A stretch of DNA of 34,039 bases from Pyrinomonadaceae bacterium MAG19_C2-C3 (GCA_024330265.1 JANDLT010000047.1:1-34039), one strand, 5' to 3'. Counted from the first letter of the stretch, positions 1 through 11,485 are shown. Notes: a model not told the origin generated them from the letters alone. Made by a program: numbers and translations.

Positions 1-8
1 TAAAGTCT

Positions 9-23
9 TGCGCTGAAAGCGCA
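9..23. other. Small stem-loop upstream of the first permease
   Basis: TGCGCT and AGCGCA pair perfectly around a GAA loop. It may be the 3' hairpin of a gene that ended before the window. No long T-run follows, so a terminator is only a guess. The remainder of 1-85 holds only a GAGG ribosome-binding site (72-75) for the first permease. Confidence 0.3.
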
Positions 24-85
24 TAGTTTCAACTAGCGTGCTGGAACAATGAATAAGCGCGGGGAAATGATGAGGTAATTTTGTT

Positions 86-2554
86 ATGCGTACACTCTGG
101 CAAGACTTGCGTTATGCAACGCGCACGCTCAAGGCTAATCCGGCATTCGTCCTGATCGCGGTTCTTTCGCTCGCGTTAGGCATCGGCGCAAACGTCGGCA
201 TCTTTAGCATCGTCAACGGATTGTTGCTTCGTCCGCCGGGCGGCGTGAGTGCGCCGGAGCGTCTCGTCACGCTCTACACGAGCGACTATAGCGGACCGTT
301 GTATGGGAGTTCGTCTTATCCCGACTATTTGGAGTTTCGCAATCAGGCGAAAGCCTTCGACAATCTGGCGGCGCATACCATCAGACCGATGAGCTTGAGC
401 GAAGGCGGCGAATCGGAGCGCGTGCTTGGCTCAATCGTGACGGGTAATTACTTCGATATGCTCGGCGTGCGTGCGAGTCTGGGGCGCACGTTCACGCTCG
501 CGGAAGATGAGACGCCGGGTGCGCCGCCCGTCGCTTTGATTAGTCGGAGTTTATGGCAGCGACGGTTTAATTCCGATCCTTCGATCATTGGGCGCAGTGT
601 GGTCTTAAGCAATCAGCCGATGACCGTCATCGGCGTTACGCCCGCGAATTTTACCGGCACGATTATAGGCATCTCGCCGGATGTGTTCGTCCCCGTCAAT
701 ATGCACGCGGAGATGCCGAACTCGCCGGAGTTGAATAATCGCGGCGCGCGTTCGTGGCTCACACTCGGACGCTTGAAGCCCGGCGTGAGCATTGAGGGAG
801 CGCAAGCGGAATTGAATACGGTCGCCGTGAATTTAAGAGCGGCTTACCCTGAACAGTGGTCGAACGTGCGCGGCGAAGCGCGGCGCGTGACCGTACTTTC
901 CGAAAGGGACGCGAGAGTTCCGCCGCAGATTAGTTCAATCGCGTTCGGCGTCGCCGGATTGTTGATGACGGTCGTCGCGCTGGTCTTACTCATCGCGTGC
1001 GCGAACGTGGCGAATCTATTGCTGGCGCGGGCGTCCGTGCGGCGCAGGGAGATAGCGATTCGCATCGCGCTTGGCGCGAGTCGCCGGCGCATCATCCGGC
1101 AGTTATTGACGGAGAGTGTGTTGCTTGCGCTGGTGAGCGGCATCGCGGGCTTGCTCGTCGCGTTGTGGACGATTGATTTGTTGACGGCGTTTAAGCCGCC
1201 GTCGCCCGTGCCGCTCGCGCTCGACTTCGCGCCGGATTTTCGCGTGTTGATGTTCGCCCTCGGCTTGTCAATTTTGACGGGTTTAATCTTCGGTTTAGCA
1301 CCCGCGTTACAGGCGACGCGGGCGGACGTGGTGCCCGCGCTCAAGGATGAAAGTTTGGCGGCGGGACAGGTGTACCGTTGGTTCGGTTTGCGAAACCTGC
1401 TCGTCATCGCACAGGTCGCGTTGTCACTCGTGTTGCTCGTCGGAGCGGGGCTTTTCCTTCGCAGCTTGCAGAACGCGCAAACGATTGACCCCGGTTTTCG
1501 CACCGACAATATTTTGGTGATGACGCCCGAAGTTGAAATTCACGGTTACGACGAAGCGAAGTCGCGTGAGTTCTACCGACAACTCTTGGAGCGCACAGAA
1601 GGCTTGCCCGGCGTGCAATCGGCGACGCTTTCGGAAGTAGTTCCGCTCGGCTTTCAAAGTCAGCGGTCGGGCATCTACATCGAAGGCTACGAGCGGCAGG
1701 CGGGCGAGGATAGGGAAGTTGATACGACTACCGTCGGCACACGTTACTTCGAGACGTTGGATATTTCGTTATTGCTCGGTCGTGATTTTACCGGACAAGA
1801 CAGAGACGGCGCGCCGCGCGTCGGCATCGTCAATGAGACTTTCGCGCGTCGCTACTACGGCGCGAACGCGAATCCGATTGGCAAACGGATTAGCGTGTCG
1901 GGCGCGGAAGGACCGTTTATCGAAATCGTCGGCGTGGTGCGCGACAGCAAGTACAACACGCTCGGCGAATCGTCATTGCCCTACTTTTATCTGCCGCACC
2001 TGCAAAACTTCAGCAACGAGATGACGCTGTTCGTCCGCACCGTCGGAGAACCGCAAGCATCGCTCGCGGCGGTGCGAAATGAGATTCGATTGTTAGACAA
2101 AAACCTTCCGGTATCGAACGCGCAAACCTTGAACGAGTACATGAGCGGCGCGCTGCTCTTGCCGCGCGTCGGCGCGTGGATGCTCGGCATACTCGGCGCA
2201 TTGGCGTTGCTGCTCGTTGCCGTCGGGTTGTTCGGCGTGATGAGCTTTACGGTCGCGCGACGCACACGGGAAATAGGCATACGCATCGCACTCGGCGCGC
2301 AACAGGTTGACGTAATCAAGTTGGTACTCATCGAAGGTTTGCTGCTCGTCGGCGGCGGTGTCGCGCTCGGTCTCGTCGTCGCCGTTTTGTTGACGCGCGT
2401 CCTCGTGAGTCTGCTCTACGGCGTTAGCCCGGTTGATTTTATAACCTTCGCGGGTGTCGTCGTGATGCTCTTCGTCGTCGCCGCGCTCGCCGGTTATGTT
2501 CCGGCGAGACGCGCGACGAAAGTTGATCCGATGGTCGCGCTCAGGTACGAGTAG
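86..2554 (+). CDS. ADOP-family ABC transporter permease (MacB/FtsX type, duplicated)
   Basis: This 822 aa inner-membrane protein has the usual acidobacterial duplicated orphan permease layout: two MacB_PCD-FtsX units in one chain. It opens with the family signature ([10 protein letters not shown]) and the first membrane helix at about residues 21-43 (ALGIGAN motif). A periplasmic domain follows. Helices lie near 285-312, 343-370, 388-410 and 438-460, then comes a second periplasmic domain, and three helices near 696-722, 746-772 and 785-805. It ends with the family tail [21 protein letters not shown] 10 nt upstream supports the ATG. It is the first of a pair, 11 nt ahead of the next permease. 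Relatives move lipids, lipoproteins or peptides with a MacB/LolD ATPase; the substrate cannot be read from the sequence. No ATPase gene is adjacent. Confidence 0.93.
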   Translation: MRTLWQDLRYATRTLKANPAFVLIAVLSLALGIGANVGIFSIVNGLLLRPPGGVSAPERLVTLYTSDYSGPLYGSSSYPDYLEFRNQAKAFDNLAAHTIRPMSLSEGGESERVLGSIVTGNYFDMLGVRASLGRTFTLAEDETPGAPPVALISRSLWQRRFNSDPSIIGRSVVLSNQPMTVIGVTPANFTGTIIGISPDVFVPVNMHAEMPNSPELNNRGARSWLTLGRLKPGVSIEGAQAELNTVAVNLRAAYPEQWSNVRGEARRVTVLSERDARVPPQISSIAFGVAGLLMTVVALVLLIACANVANLLLARASVRRREIAIRIALGASRRRIIRQLLTESVLLALVSGIAGLLVALWTIDLLTAFKPPSPVPLALDFAPDFRVLMFALGLSILTGLIFGLAPALQATRADVVPALKDESLAAGQVYRWFGLRNLLVIAQVALSLVLLVGAGLFLRSLQNAQTIDPGFRTDNILVMTPEVEIHGYDEAKSREFYRQLLERTEGLPGVQSATLSEVVPLGFQSQRSGIYIEGYERQAGEDREVDTTTVGTRYFETLDISLLLGRDFTGQDRDGAPRVGIVNETFARRYYGANANPIGKRISVSGAEGPFIEIVGVVRDSKYNTLGESSLPYFYLPHLQNFSNEMTLFVRTVGEPQASLAAVRNEIRLLDKNLPVSNAQTLNEYMSGALLLPRVGAWMLGILGALALLLVAVGLFGVMSFTVARRTREIGIRIALGAQQVDVIKLVLIEGLLLVGGGVALGLVVAVLLTRVLVSLLYGVSPVDFITFAGVVVMLFVVAALAGYVPARRATKVDPMVALRYE

Positions 2555-2565
2555 GAGACAATGCG

Positions 2566-5001
2566 ATGAAGACTTTAATGCAGGATGTTCGCTACGCCGT
2601 TCGGATGCTGCTTAGGAACAAGCGGTTCGCGGTGGCGGCTGTCATTTCGCTGGCTCTCGGCATTGGAGCTAACACGACGATCTTCAGCGTCGTCAACGCG
2701 CTACTTCTAAAGTCACTGCCTTACAACGATCCCGAAAGAATCGTTCTTGTGTGGGGCGATACTCCTTCGCAAGGTATTGATCGCAATCAGGTCTCCGCCA
2801 CCGATGTCGCCGATTGGCGAAATCAGAACTCTGTGTTTGAAGAGATTGCGACTTACTCGAATTGGGGTGCGACCTTTTCGGGTGTCGGCGAGGAGCCGGA
2901 ACGAGTCCCTGCGATGCAGGTTGGCGACGGTTACTTCAAAGTGATGAAAGCCGAACCTTTGCTCGGTCGCGTCTTTCTGCCGGAAGAACAAGAAGACGGC
3001 AAAGATTTCGTAATCGTCCTGAGCCACGGCTTATGGCAGCGGCGATTCGGCGGCGATGCGAATATCATCGGCGGTAAAGTTTCGCTCAGTGGCAGACCTT
3101 ATACGGTTGTCGGAGTGATGCCTGCCGACTTCCGCTCGCTTCCTTCCAGCCTGATTGAACAGCAAGCCGAATTCTACCGACCTGTCGCCGAAAAATACGA
3201 CAACGAAGAACGCGACGCGCGCCACCTCAGAGCCATCGCACGCCTTAAGCCGGGCGCGACCATCCGGCAGGCGCAGGCTGAGATGAGCACAATCGCCAGT
3301 CGTATAGAACAAGAACATCCGACGAGCAACAAGGGCTACGGTGTGAATTTGGCTTCTCTTAGCGAGGACACCGTTGGAGGTTTGCGTCCGACCCTGTTGA
3401 CGCTGTTCGGCGTAGTTGTGTTTGTGTTGCTCATCGCCTGCGCGAATGTCGGCAACCTGTTGCTGACGCGCACGGCGGCTCGTAAAAAAGAGATTGCCAT
3501 TCGCGCGGCACTCGGCGCGGGGCGCGTCCGGCTCATGCGGCAACTGCTCACTGAGAGCGTGTTGCTTGCGTTAATCGGCGGCGCAGCGGGGCTGATGCTG
3601 GCTCTCTGGGGAACGAGTTTCGTCGAATCGGTTGGCTCACAAGTCACTCCCTTGTTGAGCGGAATCAAGATCGACAGCCGCGTGCTTGGCTTCACGATTG
3701 CGATTTCCGTTGTGACCGGGATTTTCTTCGGGCTGGCTCCGGCGTTGCGTATATCGAAGCCTGAACTAAGCGAATCCCTCAAAGAAGGTGGACGAAGTTC
3801 AGGCGCAAACTCAAGCCGCAATCGTCTGCGCGATGTGCTGGTCGTGTCAGAGATTGCGATGGCTCTCGTGTTGCTCGTTTGTGCCGGGCTTTTAATCAAG
3901 AGCGTGATGCGGTTGCGCGATGTCGAGCCGGGTTTCAATTCTGAAAACCGATTGACGATGAGCCTCACTTTGCCGCAGGCGAAATATCCGAAGCCGCATG
4001 ATTGGACTGCTTTCTACAACAATCTCACCGAGCGCGTTGAAACTCTGCCGGGAGTTCAAGCCGCAGGCGTCACGAGCGTACTGCCGCTGAGTAGTAATTT
4101 CGATGGGAGAGGTCTCGCGGTTGAAGATTACCCGAAGCCTCGCGGGGAAGAAATCTCCGTTGATTTATACATCACCACTCCGAACTACCTGCGCGCGATG
4201 TCCATTCCGACCTTGAAAGGTCGCGCGCTGAGTGGGCTGGACACGGAGACTTCCCCGCCGGTTGCCCTCATCAACGAGACGATGGCGAAAGAGTTGTGGG
4301 CTAACGAAGACCCTCTCGGCAAACGAATCAAGTTTCCGGGTTCGGAGTCCAGTCCGCAACCGTGGCGCACAATCGTCGGCGTTGTCAGCGATGTTAGTCA
4401 ATACGGGTTGGACAAGAAAGCATCAAAGCAAATCTACCTCCCTGAGTCGCAGTACCCGACCTCCGCGATGAGCTTCGTCGTGCATACGTCAAGCGATCCG
4501 AAAGGATTGATCGCGGCGGTACGCAACGAGGTTTATGCGATAGACAAAGATCAAGCGGTTTACAACATCGCCACGATGGAACAGCTGATGTCGGATTCGA
4601 TTTCATTGCGCCGCTTCTTCATGCTGCTGTTGACCGTCTTCGCCGGTTTAGCTCTCGTCCTCGCCTCAATCGGAATCTACGGCGTGATGGCATATACGGT
4701 CGCGCTTCGCACTAATGAGATCGGCATCCGCATGGCACTGGGGGCGCGAACTTCCGACGTATTGAATCTGGTGCTCAAACAAGGGTTGTTCTTAACCTTC
4801 GTCGGCATCGCGCTCGGACTTTTCGCCGCCTTCAGTCTCACCCGGCTGATTCAAAGTTTGCTATACGAAGTGACTGCCGCCGATCCCGTAATTTTCGTTA
4901 CAACCGCATTGGTTTTGGCATCCGTCGCGCTGCTTGCGTGTTACATCCCGGCGAGACGCGCGACGAAAGTCGATCCGATGATTGCGCTCAGACACGAGTG
5001 A
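2566..5001 (+). CDS. ADOP-family ABC transporter permease
   Basis: An 811 aa permease with the same two-unit architecture as its upstream neighbour: N-terminal [22 protein letters not shown] in helix 1, a central cluster of four helices from about residue 278, three C-terminal helices, and the tail [17 protein letters not shown]. The start is set by AGGAGA (2553-2558), which overlaps the stop codon of the preceding gene, so the pair is very likely co-transcribed and translationally coupled. Protein divergence in the periplasmic loops suggests an old duplication, while the C-terminal tail stays nearly identical. As with the first permease, it has no adjacent ATPase and its substrate is unknown. 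Confidence 0.93.
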   Translation: MKTLMQDVRYAVRMLLRNKRFAVAAVISLALGIGANTTIFSVVNALLLKSLPYNDPERIVLVWGDTPSQGIDRNQVSATDVADWRNQNSVFEEIATYSNWGATFSGVGEEPERVPAMQVGDGYFKVMKAEPLLGRVFLPEEQEDGKDFVIVLSHGLWQRRFGGDANIIGGKVSLSGRPYTVVGVMPADFRSLPSSLIEQQAEFYRPVAEKYDNEERDARHLRAIARLKPGATIRQAQAEMSTIASRIEQEHPTSNKGYGVNLASLSEDTVGGLRPTLLTLFGVVVFVLLIACANVGNLLLTRTAARKKEIAIRAALGAGRVRLMRQLLTESVLLALIGGAAGLMLALWGTSFVESVGSQVTPLLSGIKIDSRVLGFTIAISVVTGIFFGLAPALRISKPELSESLKEGGRSSGANSSRNRLRDVLVVSEIAMALVLLVCAGLLIKSVMRLRDVEPGFNSENRLTMSLTLPQAKYPKPHDWTAFYNNLTERVETLPGVQAAGVTSVLPLSSNFDGRGLAVEDYPKPRGEEISVDLYITTPNYLRAMSIPTLKGRALSGLDTETSPPVALINETMAKELWANEDPLGKRIKFPGSESSPQPWRTIVGVVSDVSQYGLDKKASKQIYLPESQYPTSAMSFVVHTSSDPKGLIAAVRNEVYAIDKDQAVYNIATMEQLMSDSISLRRFFMLLLTVFAGLALVLASIGIYGVMAYTVALRTNEIGIRMALGARTSDVLNLVLKQGLFLTFVGIALGLFAAFSLTRLIQSLLYEVTAADPVIFVTTALVLASVALLACYIPARRATKVDPMIALRHE

Positions 5002-5048
5002 GAAATCCCACGTTATTAAACTCATTAAGGAGTGAACTAAGTCATGAA

Positions 5049-5069
5049 CCCCATGAATAAATTCAGGGG
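5049..5069. repeat. REP-like hairpin, left boundary copy
   Basis: CCCC plus TGAAT pairs with ATTCA plus GGGG around an AA loop, with one bulged A. The design (C-run, A/T-rich centre with AA, G-run) matches the perfect palindromes at 11288-11307 and 11416-11435. Confidence 0.45.
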
Positions 5070-5353
5070 CTTGTCCCTGCTAACCAATCATCTTGGCGGC
5101 TTTCTCAAGGCTGCCGTATGGCGACGAAGGGCGCGAGACCTCTGCTTATTAATCCGGGTCATTTCCGCCAAACCCGTGAAGCAGATTGTGCTGCATGACG
5201 CACGCTGGTCAGGCGTGTCATCCATCTCACGACGGTTGAGCAGCAATCGCATTGCTCCTTGCCTGAGACCACCATTGCGACAAGTGACGGTTGCCCGACT
5301 AAGGCAATACGCGCGGAATGTTTGCTTGAATCTTACAACTAATGGCGGTTCAT

Positions 5354-5374
5354 CCCCACCGATAAATCTGGGGG
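5354..5374. repeat. REP-like hairpin, right boundary copy
   Basis: CCCCA and GAT pair with ATC and TGGGG around an AA loop, leaving a CC bulge. It is the same family as the hairpin at 5049-5069 and the perfect copies near 11.3-11.4 kb. Confidence 0.45.
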
Positions 5375-5375
5375 T

Positions 5376-5395
5376 CTCCCCGCCGCTCACGGGAG
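5376..5395 (+). promoter_or_regulatory. Hairpin that can sequester the Shine-Dalgarno of the NGGV-repeat gene
   Basis: CTCCC (5376-5380) can pair with GGGAG (5391-5395). The second arm is part of the GGGAGG ribosome-binding site, 6 nt before the ATG at 5403. The structure could damp translation initiation. This is an inference from pairing only. Confidence 0.3.
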
Positions 5396-5402
5396 GGCAC
5401 GG

Positions 5403-6224
5403 ATGAACTACAGGTTATTTGCAAAATCTTTTTGCGGCGGCGCGGCTCTGCTTTTCGCGTTACACCTTGCCGCCGCCGTATCGAACGATGGCTATGCAAT
5501 CGCCCGCGTTGCCGGACAGCACGAACAATCGGACGAAGGAGATTTCAACGAGAAGGAAGAGATTCGCCGTAGCTACCGGCTTGCGCCCGGTGCCCGCGTC
5601 GAAGTCTCCGGCATCAATGGGGGAGTCAAAATCGAGACTGCCGACACCGACACTGCCGAAGTCTACATCGTGCGCTCGGCACGTCGCCGCGAAGATTTGA
5701 ACTTTCGCCGGATCAATGTCGAGCAGACGGCGACGAGCCTGAGCGTGCGCGGCGAACGCGCACGCGAAGAGCCGAACGTCAAAGTCCGGCAGCGCGTCGT
5801 GCTGCGGCTTCCACGTCGGGTTGAGCTTTTGACGGAAAGCATTAACGGCGGTGTACGCATCGGTGAAATTGATGGACCCGTCAAACTCCGCAGCATCAAC
5901 GGCGGCGTAGAGGTGGTGCGGGCAAGCCTCTACACGGAAATTTCAAGCATTAACGGCGGCGTTACGATGACCATCGCGCGTCTCGGTGAGCGCGGTGTCC
6001 GTGTCACGCACGTCAATGGAGGAATCAAACTTCGCTTCACGGAGGATTTGAATGCTGATCTGGACGTGACTCATCTCAACGGAGGAGTCAGTGCGGAGAT
6101 GCCGAATGTTACGGTGTTAAGCAGAGAGAAGCACTCGGAATACCGTGCGCGCATCGGGAGTGGTGGCATTCCAATTACGATTGCTCATGTCAACGGGGGC
6201 ATAAGCCTTTCGCGTTCTGCGTAA
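5403..6224 (+). CDS. Exported NGGV-repeat protein, DUF4097-like
   Basis: A 273 aa protein with an N-terminal signal peptide (hydrophobic stretch about 8-26). The rest is built of short beta-strand repeats, each centred on [IVL]NGG[VI]; seven copies are visible (SGINGGV, ESINGGV, RSINGGV, SSINGGV, THVNGGI, THLNGGV, AHVNGGI). This matches the DUF4097 putative-adhesin fold, a beta-solenoid common in envelope proteins of Acidobacteriota and Bacteroidota. There are no catalytic residues to point to. It sits between two permease pairs on the same strand, 72 nt before the next permease, so it may be an envelope partner or sensor for them; that is inference. GGGAGG at 5391-5396 sets the start. Confidence 0.85.
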   Translation: MNYRLFAKSFCGGAALLFALHLAAAVSNDGYAIARVAGQHEQSDEGDFNEKEEIRRSYRLAPGARVEVSGINGGVKIETADTDTAEVYIVRSARRREDLNFRRINVEQTATSLSVRGERAREEPNVKVRQRVVLRLPRRVELLTESINGGVRIGEIDGPVKLRSINGGVEVVRASLYTEISSINGGVTMTIARLGERGVRVTHVNGGIKLRFTEDLNADLDVTHLNGGVSAEMPNVTVLSREKHSEYRARIGSGGIPITIAHVNGGISLSRSA

Positions 6225-6296
6225 TGTGATGTGCGTCGTGGAGATGAAATTAAGCCGGTGATTGCGTGCGCTCAAATGGAAGAGTAGGAGGAGAGG

Positions 6297-8753
6297 ATGA
6301 AAACAGTTTGGCAGGACCTGCGCTACGGAGTGCGTATGCTGGCGCGGAGTAAAGGATTCACGCTCGTCGCCGTAGTCTCGATTGCGCTCGGCATTGGTAT
6401 CAACACGACGATCTTCAGCTTCGTCAACGCCGCGCTGTTTCGTCCGTTGCCCGTGCCGCACCCTGAACAACTCGTGCGGCTGTGGGATGGGGGGGCATCT
6501 TCATACCCGGACTATGCAGCTTACAGAGATGAAAGCGGAGTCTTCGCGGGGCTTGCGGCTTACACGCAGCGGGCGATGAACTTGACGATTGGTGATGAGA
6601 CGGAACACATCTGGGGCGAGATTGTCTCAGGCAATTACTTCGACGTGCTTGCGACACCGCCCGCACAGGGGCGCGGCTTCCTGCCGGAAGAAGACCGCAC
6701 GCCGGGGACGCATCCGGTTGCCGTTATCAGCGACCGTTTGTGGAAGCGACGCTTTAATGCCGACAAAGAAATAATCGGAAAAACGATTCTTCTCAGCAAT
6801 CAATCCTTCACGGTTATCGGCATCACTGCGGAGGACTTCGCGGGCGCAACCGTCGTCTCACCACCCGATTTGTGGGTTCCGATGATGAGCTTGCCGCTCG
6901 TCCAACCCGGCTCCGTTTCGCTCACTTCGCCGGACGACGGCTGGCTCGAAGTCATGGGACGACTTAAACCCGATGTGACACCCATGCAAGCACAAGCCGC
7001 GATCAGCACGATTGCGAGTCGCCTCCATCAAGAGCGTGCTAAGCGTCATTCTGAAGCGGAAGGCATGGTGAGCCGCGTGACGATTGTTGTTGCCGCTCGC
7101 GGGTTAATGCCGCCGCCTGAGGGACGCACGACGATACTGTTCGTTGTCGGATTGTTGATGACGGTTGTGACGCTCGTGCTGCTCGTCGCGTGCGCCAATG
7201 TCGCCAACATGCTGCTCGCACGCGCCGCCGCGCGTCGCAAAGAGATTGCCGTTCGCCTCGCTTTGGGCGCGAGTCGCTGGCGCGTCGTGCGTCAATTGTT
7301 GACGGAGAGTTTGCTGCTCGCGCTTGCGGGCGGTGCTGCCGGGTTGCTGCTCGCGTTGTGGAGTGCCGACCTATTGCAGAGTTTGTTGCCGCCGCAAGAA
7401 TCAAGCGGAATGCGTGCGACCCTAGATACAAGTCCCGATGTGCGCGTCTTCGCCTACACGTTCTTGCTTTCTCTGCTGACCGGCATCGTCTTCGGACTCG
7501 TGCCTGCCCTCCAAGCCTCGAAGCCGAATCTCGTCCCCGCGCTCAAAGATGAAGCCGTCGGTTTCTCGCGCCGCCGTTTGAGCTTACGCAACTTGCTCGT
7601 CGTGGCGCAGGTCGCCGTCTCGCTCTTACTGCTCATCGCCGCCGGTCTGTTCATACGAAACTTGCAGAACACGCAGCACGCCGATCCCGGCTTCGCTATC
7701 GAGAACGGCTTCGTGATGACCTACGATCTCGGACTCGCCAAGTACACAACCCCGCGCGGCAAACTCTTTCACGACGAATTGCTCGCTCGCGTCCGCGCGT
7801 TGCCGGAAGTACGCGCCGCATCGCTCGCGGAGTTCGTGCCGCTTGGCGGTGCCCGCAATATGTCGCCGCTTTACATCGAAGGCGAATCCGCAGTACCCGA
7901 TTTTCTCGACGAAGATTCGCTGCTTTCTCACGTAGCAATCGCTTCAGACTACTTCAAAACCATGAGCATCCCGCTCGTGCGCGGACGCGACTTCGGCGAC
8001 GGCGATACGGCGTCGAGTCCGCAAATCGTCATCGTCAACGAAACCCTTGCGCGCCGCATCGCGCCTGACGGAAATGCCGTCGGCAAACGCCTTCGTATGG
8101 ACTCGAAAGGCGGGTATCTCGAAATCGTCGGCGTGGCAAAAGATATTAAATACATCCAACTCGCGGAGAAGACGCCGTTCTTCGCTTACCTTCCACTAAA
8201 TCAACGGTATCGCGCGCAGATGACCCTGCATGTCCGCACGGCAGGCGATTCGCAAGGTGTGATGAAGCAAGTGCAGAGCGAGGCGCGTGCGCTCGACCGT
8301 AACTTGCCGCTCACAAACGTCAAGACGTTGGAGGAACACATGCGCCTGCCGCTCGCTCCCGCGCAGTTGTTCGCGTGGCTGTCGGGCGCGTTCGGCGTGT
8401 TGGCGTTGCTGCTTGCAGCGACCGGGTTATACGGCGTGATGGCATATCTCGTCAGCGGGCGGACGCGGGAGTTCGGCATCCGCGTCGCACTCGGCGCACA
8501 GGGCGGCGATGTGCTGCGCCTCGTGCTTTTTGAAGGATTAACCCTTGTCGGTATCGGCATCCTCTTCGGATTGCTTGCGTCAATCGTCCTCACGCGCGTA
8601 CTCCAGAGCGTGCTTTACGGCGTGTCCGCGACCGACCCTGTGACGTTCGCGGGCGTGGCACTACTACTCGCCGCCGTAACATTGCTCGCCTGTTACATTC
8701 CGGCGCGACGGGCGATGAAAGTTGATCCGATGGTCGCGCTTAGATACGAGTAA
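6297..8753 (+). CDS. ADOP-family ABC transporter permease
   Basis: An 818 aa duplicated MacB/FtsX permease. It begins [15 protein letters not shown], has ALGIGIN in helix 1, a central group of helices starting near residue 278, three C-terminal helices, and ends [17 protein letters not shown]. It resembles the first permease (822 aa) in several loop motifs, such as the QNTQ/QNAQ segment after helix 5 and the DPGF stretch, so the two may be the closest paralogues here. A strong AGGAGG (6286-6291) lies 5 nt from the ATG. The next permease starts 17 nt after its stop, forming a second pair. No ATPase is adjacent. Confidence 0.93.
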   Translation: MKTVWQDLRYGVRMLARSKGFTLVAVVSIALGIGINTTIFSFVNAALFRPLPVPHPEQLVRLWDGGASSYPDYAAYRDESGVFAGLAAYTQRAMNLTIGDETEHIWGEIVSGNYFDVLATPPAQGRGFLPEEDRTPGTHPVAVISDRLWKRRFNADKEIIGKTILLSNQSFTVIGITAEDFAGATVVSPPDLWVPMMSLPLVQPGSVSLTSPDDGWLEVMGRLKPDVTPMQAQAAISTIASRLHQERAKRHSEAEGMVSRVTIVVAARGLMPPPEGRTTILFVVGLLMTVVTLVLLVACANVANMLLARAAARRKEIAVRLALGASRWRVVRQLLTESLLLALAGGAAGLLLALWSADLLQSLLPPQESSGMRATLDTSPDVRVFAYTFLLSLLTGIVFGLVPALQASKPNLVPALKDEAVGFSRRRLSLRNLLVVAQVAVSLLLLIAAGLFIRNLQNTQHADPGFAIENGFVMTYDLGLAKYTTPRGKLFHDELLARVRALPEVRAASLAEFVPLGGARNMSPLYIEGESAVPDFLDEDSLLSHVAIASDYFKTMSIPLVRGRDFGDGDTASSPQIVIVNETLARRIAPDGNAVGKRLRMDSKGGYLEIVGVAKDIKYIQLAEKTPFFAYLPLNQRYRAQMTLHVRTAGDSQGVMKQVQSEARALDRNLPLTNVKTLEEHMRLPLAPAQLFAWLSGAFGVLALLLAATGLYGVMAYLVSGRTREFGIRVALGAQGGDVLRLVLFEGLTLVGIGILFGLLASIVLTRVLQSVLYGVSATDPVTFAGVALLLAAVTLLACYIPARRAMKVDPMVALRYE

Positions 8754-8770
8754 AAGTTAAGGCATCAACA

Positions 8771-11212
8771 ATGAGAAACCTATCGCAAGATATACGTTAC
8801 AGCTTACGTATGCTGTGGAAATCTCCCGGCTTTACCTTCGTCGCGGTCGTCGCTTTGGCACTCGGTATCGGCGCGAACGTCGGAGTCTTCAGTGTGGTCA
8901 ATGCCGTGTTGTTGCGACCCCTGCCGTTTGTCGGGCAAGAACGCTTATTCGTCGTGTGGAAAGCGGATGCGACGGCGAGCAATCCGTTCGTCGAATTGTC
9001 CGTCCCGGAATTCAACGACTGGAAAAATCAGAGTCGAGTTTTTGAAAGCCTCGCGGCGATGCCGACGACCGTGTATGGCTACGGATATACGCTGACGGGG
9101 CGCGGCGAACCCGTGCAGATTGAGAGTTCCAAAGTAACGGGTGAGTTTTTTCAAACGCTCGGCGCACAAGCGGCGTTAGGAAGAACTTTCGGGGCGGAGG
9201 AAGACAAATCCGGTGCGAGGCGTGTCGTGGTGCTCAATCATCGCTTCTGGCAAAAGCAGTTTGGCGGGGACGTTGGAATCGTCGGACAAGAAATCACACT
9301 CAACGGCGTGAATAACCAAGTCGTCGGCGTGATGCCCCCGGAGTTCGACTTTCCAAAAGGCGCAGACTTGTGGACACCGCTTACTTCCGGGATGAGTCAG
9401 CGCACGAGTGAGAATCGTGACGCGGTTTTCCTGCAAGCCATCGGGCGGCTTAAACAAGGCGCGACCATCGAAGGGGCGAACGCGGAACTCGACACTATTA
9501 TTAAGCGCGTTGTCGCCGCACACCCGGAGACAACTGCGGGCGAACAGCGTGCAGTCGTCACGCCGCTCGCCGAACACGTCTTCGGCAACGCGCGCCCCGC
9601 GCTTTATTTGCTGCTCGCCGCTTCCGGTTTATTACTGCTGATTGCGTGCGCCAACATCGCCAACATGCTGCTCGCTCGCGCGACGGTGCGCCGTCGTGAG
9701 ACGGCTGTGCGTGCCGCGCTTGGTGCGAGTCGCGCGCGACTCGCGCGGCAGTTCCTGACCGAAAGCCTGACGCTCGCTTTGATTGGCGGCGCACTCGGCA
9801 TCCTACTCGCATACCGGTTGATTGATCTGCTCGTGTATCTCGCGCCCGGCGATGTTCCGCGCATTGATGAAGTCGCGCTCGACGCTTCGGTCTTATTCTT
9901 CGCGTGTGGTGTGACGCTTTTGACCGCCGTCGTCTTCGGCGGCGTGCCCGCACTCGTCACGTCACAAATCAACCTTAACGAAACTTTGAAAGAGAGCGGC
10001 GCAAAACTCGCAGGCGAGCGTCGGGGAAAACGTCTGCGCGGTGCGCTCGTCGTCGCGGAAATAGCGATTACCGTTGTGCTGCTTGTCGGTGCGGGAATGA
10101 TTCTGCGTAGCTTCCTTAACTTGCGCGATGTGCCGCTCGGCTTCGAGCCGCGCGGCGTCTTGACGTTGCAACTCTCATTGCAGGGCAGGAAGTACGCTAA
10201 TCCGCAATTGCGTCAAGAGTTCTACGGAAGTCTGCTTGAACGTCTCGAAGCGCAGCCGGGCGTGATTGCCGCCGCCGGGATTCTGATTCGCCCGCTTGAA
10301 GGAACTATCGGCTGGGACGTGCCGTATGCGACCGAATCCCAAACGCCGGACGAAGCGCGCCGCAACGAAGTCCCGAACTATGAAGTGATTACGCCGCACT
10401 ACTTCCGCGCGATGAATATCCCTCTCATACAGGGACGCGACTTTACCGGACAAGACACCTTGCAAACTCCGCCGGTCGTCATCATCAGCGACCGGATGGC
10501 GGAGCGTATTTTCCCCACAGGCGTTGACCCGCTCGGACGGCGAATCAAACTCGACCCGTCGGATGCGGAGTCGCCGTGGCTGGCAGTCGTCGGTGTCGTC
10601 GGTGACGCGCGTTATCGTCAACTCGAAGACACGCGATTTGATGTTTACGTGCCTTACAAGCAGAGTACCGTCGGAGTGCGGTATCTGACGATACGCACCG
10701 CGTCCGACCCGGCGGCGTTTGCTTCCGTCGTCCGCCGCGAACTTGCCCTCTTGGATTCCGAACAAGCGATAACGAGCGTCGCCACGATGGAACAACTCGT
10801 GAAAAACGCGCTTGCTCGACCGCGCTTCAATACATTGTTGCTCGCGCTCTTAGGGTTGCTTGCCCTGACACTCGCCGCTGTCGGCATCTTCGGCGTCATC
10901 GCCTACACGGTCGCCCAACGCACGCACGAAATCGGCGTCCGTATCGCTCTCGGAGCACAACAGAGTGACGTACTGCATCTTATCGTGGGGCAAGGATTAC
11001 GGCTCACGGGCTTAGGACTCGCCATCGGATTGGCGATAGCCTTCGCTACCACAGGCGTGATGAAGAGTTTGCTATACGGCGTGGCGGCGACCGATCCAAC
11101 GGTCTATTGCGTCGTCGCGCTTGCGCTCATTGTTATCGCATTGCTCGCCTGTTATATCCCCGCGCGACGTGCGATGAAGATTGATCCGATGATTGCGCTG
11201 AGGTACGAGTGA
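8771..11212 (+). CDS. ADOP-family ABC transporter permease
   Basis: An 813 aa permease with the two-unit ADOP layout: N-terminal [22 protein letters not shown] in helix 1, a periplasmic domain with the usual LGRTF and VVGVMPPEF motifs, central helices from about residue 277, a second periplasmic domain, three C-terminal helices, and the tail [17 protein letters not shown]. It has only a modest ribosome-binding site (AAGG, 8759-8762), so translation may depend on coupling to the preceding gene 17 nt upstream. It is the last gene before the REP-like cluster, and probably the end of this transcription unit. Confidence 0.93.
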   Translation: MRNLSQDIRYSLRMLWKSPGFTFVAVVALALGIGANVGVFSVVNAVLLRPLPFVGQERLFVVWKADATASNPFVELSVPEFNDWKNQSRVFESLAAMPTTVYGYGYTLTGRGEPVQIESSKVTGEFFQTLGAQAALGRTFGAEEDKSGARRVVVLNHRFWQKQFGGDVGIVGQEITLNGVNNQVVGVMPPEFDFPKGADLWTPLTSGMSQRTSENRDAVFLQAIGRLKQGATIEGANAELDTIIKRVVAAHPETTAGEQRAVVTPLAEHVFGNARPALYLLLAASGLLLLIACANIANMLLARATVRRRETAVRAALGASRARLARQFLTESLTLALIGGALGILLAYRLIDLLVYLAPGDVPRIDEVALDASVLFFACGVTLLTAVVFGGVPALVTSQINLNETLKESGAKLAGERRGKRLRGALVVAEIAITVVLLVGAGMILRSFLNLRDVPLGFEPRGVLTLQLSLQGRKYANPQLRQEFYGSLLERLEAQPGVIAAAGILIRPLEGTIGWDVPYATESQTPDEARRNEVPNYEVITPHYFRAMNIPLIQGRDFTGQDTLQTPPVVIISDRMAERIFPTGVDPLGRRIKLDPSDAESPWLAVVGVVGDARYRQLEDTRFDVYVPYKQSTVGVRYLTIRTASDPAAFASVVRRELALLDSEQAITSVATMEQLVKNALARPRFNTLLLALLGLLALTLAAVGIFGVIAYTVAQRTHEIGVRIALGAQQSDVLHLIVGQGLRLTGLGLAIGLAIAFATTGVMKSLLYGVAATDPTVYCVVALALIVIALLACYIPARRAMKIDPMIALRYE

Positions 11213-11261
11213 GCGCGGTGTTTCAAGTGAATGGACAAACCTAACGTGTGGCTTTTTCTTT

Positions 11262-11350
11262 GCTCCGTTAGGAGCAGTTGAAAATAGCCCAGCGATTTAT
11301 CGCTGGGAAGAGATAAAGAAATCATATTTAGTCCCGTTAGGGACGGCTGA
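11262..11350 (+). repeat. REP-like element, copy A of an inverted pair
   Basis: The copy runs from a small palindrome (GCTCCGTTAGGAGC, 11262-11275) through TTGAAAATAG and the perfect 20 bp hairpin CCCAGCGATTTATCGCTGGG (11288-11307) to a second palindrome AGTCCCGTTAGGGAC (11330-11344). The same order appears in reverse complement in copy B (11379-11462). No gene is present in 11213-11485. The layout resembles REPIN-type intergenic repeats dispersed by RAYT transposases; the transposase itself is not in this window. Confidence 0.7.
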
Positions 11351-11378
11351 AGGATGCGACTGGCAAGATAGGTCAGTC

Positions 11379-11462
11379 GTCCCTGACGGGACTACAATCA
11401 AATATCAATCTGTTCCCCAGCGATAAATCGCTGGGCTACTATCGCAAAGTCCCTCCGGGACT
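11379..11462 (-). repeat. REP-like element, copy B of an inverted pair
   Basis: The reverse complement of copy A: GTCCCTGACGGGACT (11379-11393) matches A's AGTCCCGTTAGGGAC with one change. The 20 bp hairpin at 11416-11435 is the exact reverse complement of A's. The terminal palindrome is AGTCCCTCCGGGACT (11448-11462). The pair could form a large cruciform or act as a bidirectional mRNA 3' end between the permeases and the regulator gene. Confidence 0.7.
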
Positions 11463-11485
11463 AACTTAAACTTCTTCCGAAACCC

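Larger units (their letters stand above)
5002..5402. other. 401 bp gap with REP-like hairpins; no convincing gene
   Basis: The gap between the second permease and the NGGV-repeat protein is bounded by two hairpins of one design (CCCC...AATAAATT...GGGG at 5049-5069 and CCCC...GATAAATC...GGGG at 5354-5374). An open frame of 120 codons (5044-5406) has AAGGAG 11 nt before its ATG, and its TGA overlaps the next ATG. However, its composition is Arg/Ser-rich and unlike its neighbours, and an equally open frame runs on the other strand, so I treat it as non-coding or as the remains of a small mobile element. Confidence 0.45.

Noticed and set aside
844..1509. Long antisense open frame (221 codons) inside the first permease
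   Set aside because: It lies wholly within a clear permease gene, is Arg/Ser/Thr-rich and low-complexity, and has no ribosome-binding site; a by-product of GC-rich codon use on the other strand.
5044..5406. 120-codon open frame with AAGGAG upstream and ATGA overlap with the next gene
   Set aside because: Composition and codon use are unlike neighbours, both strands are open over the same stretch, and REP-like hairpins lie at both ends. Kept as non-coding with low certainty.
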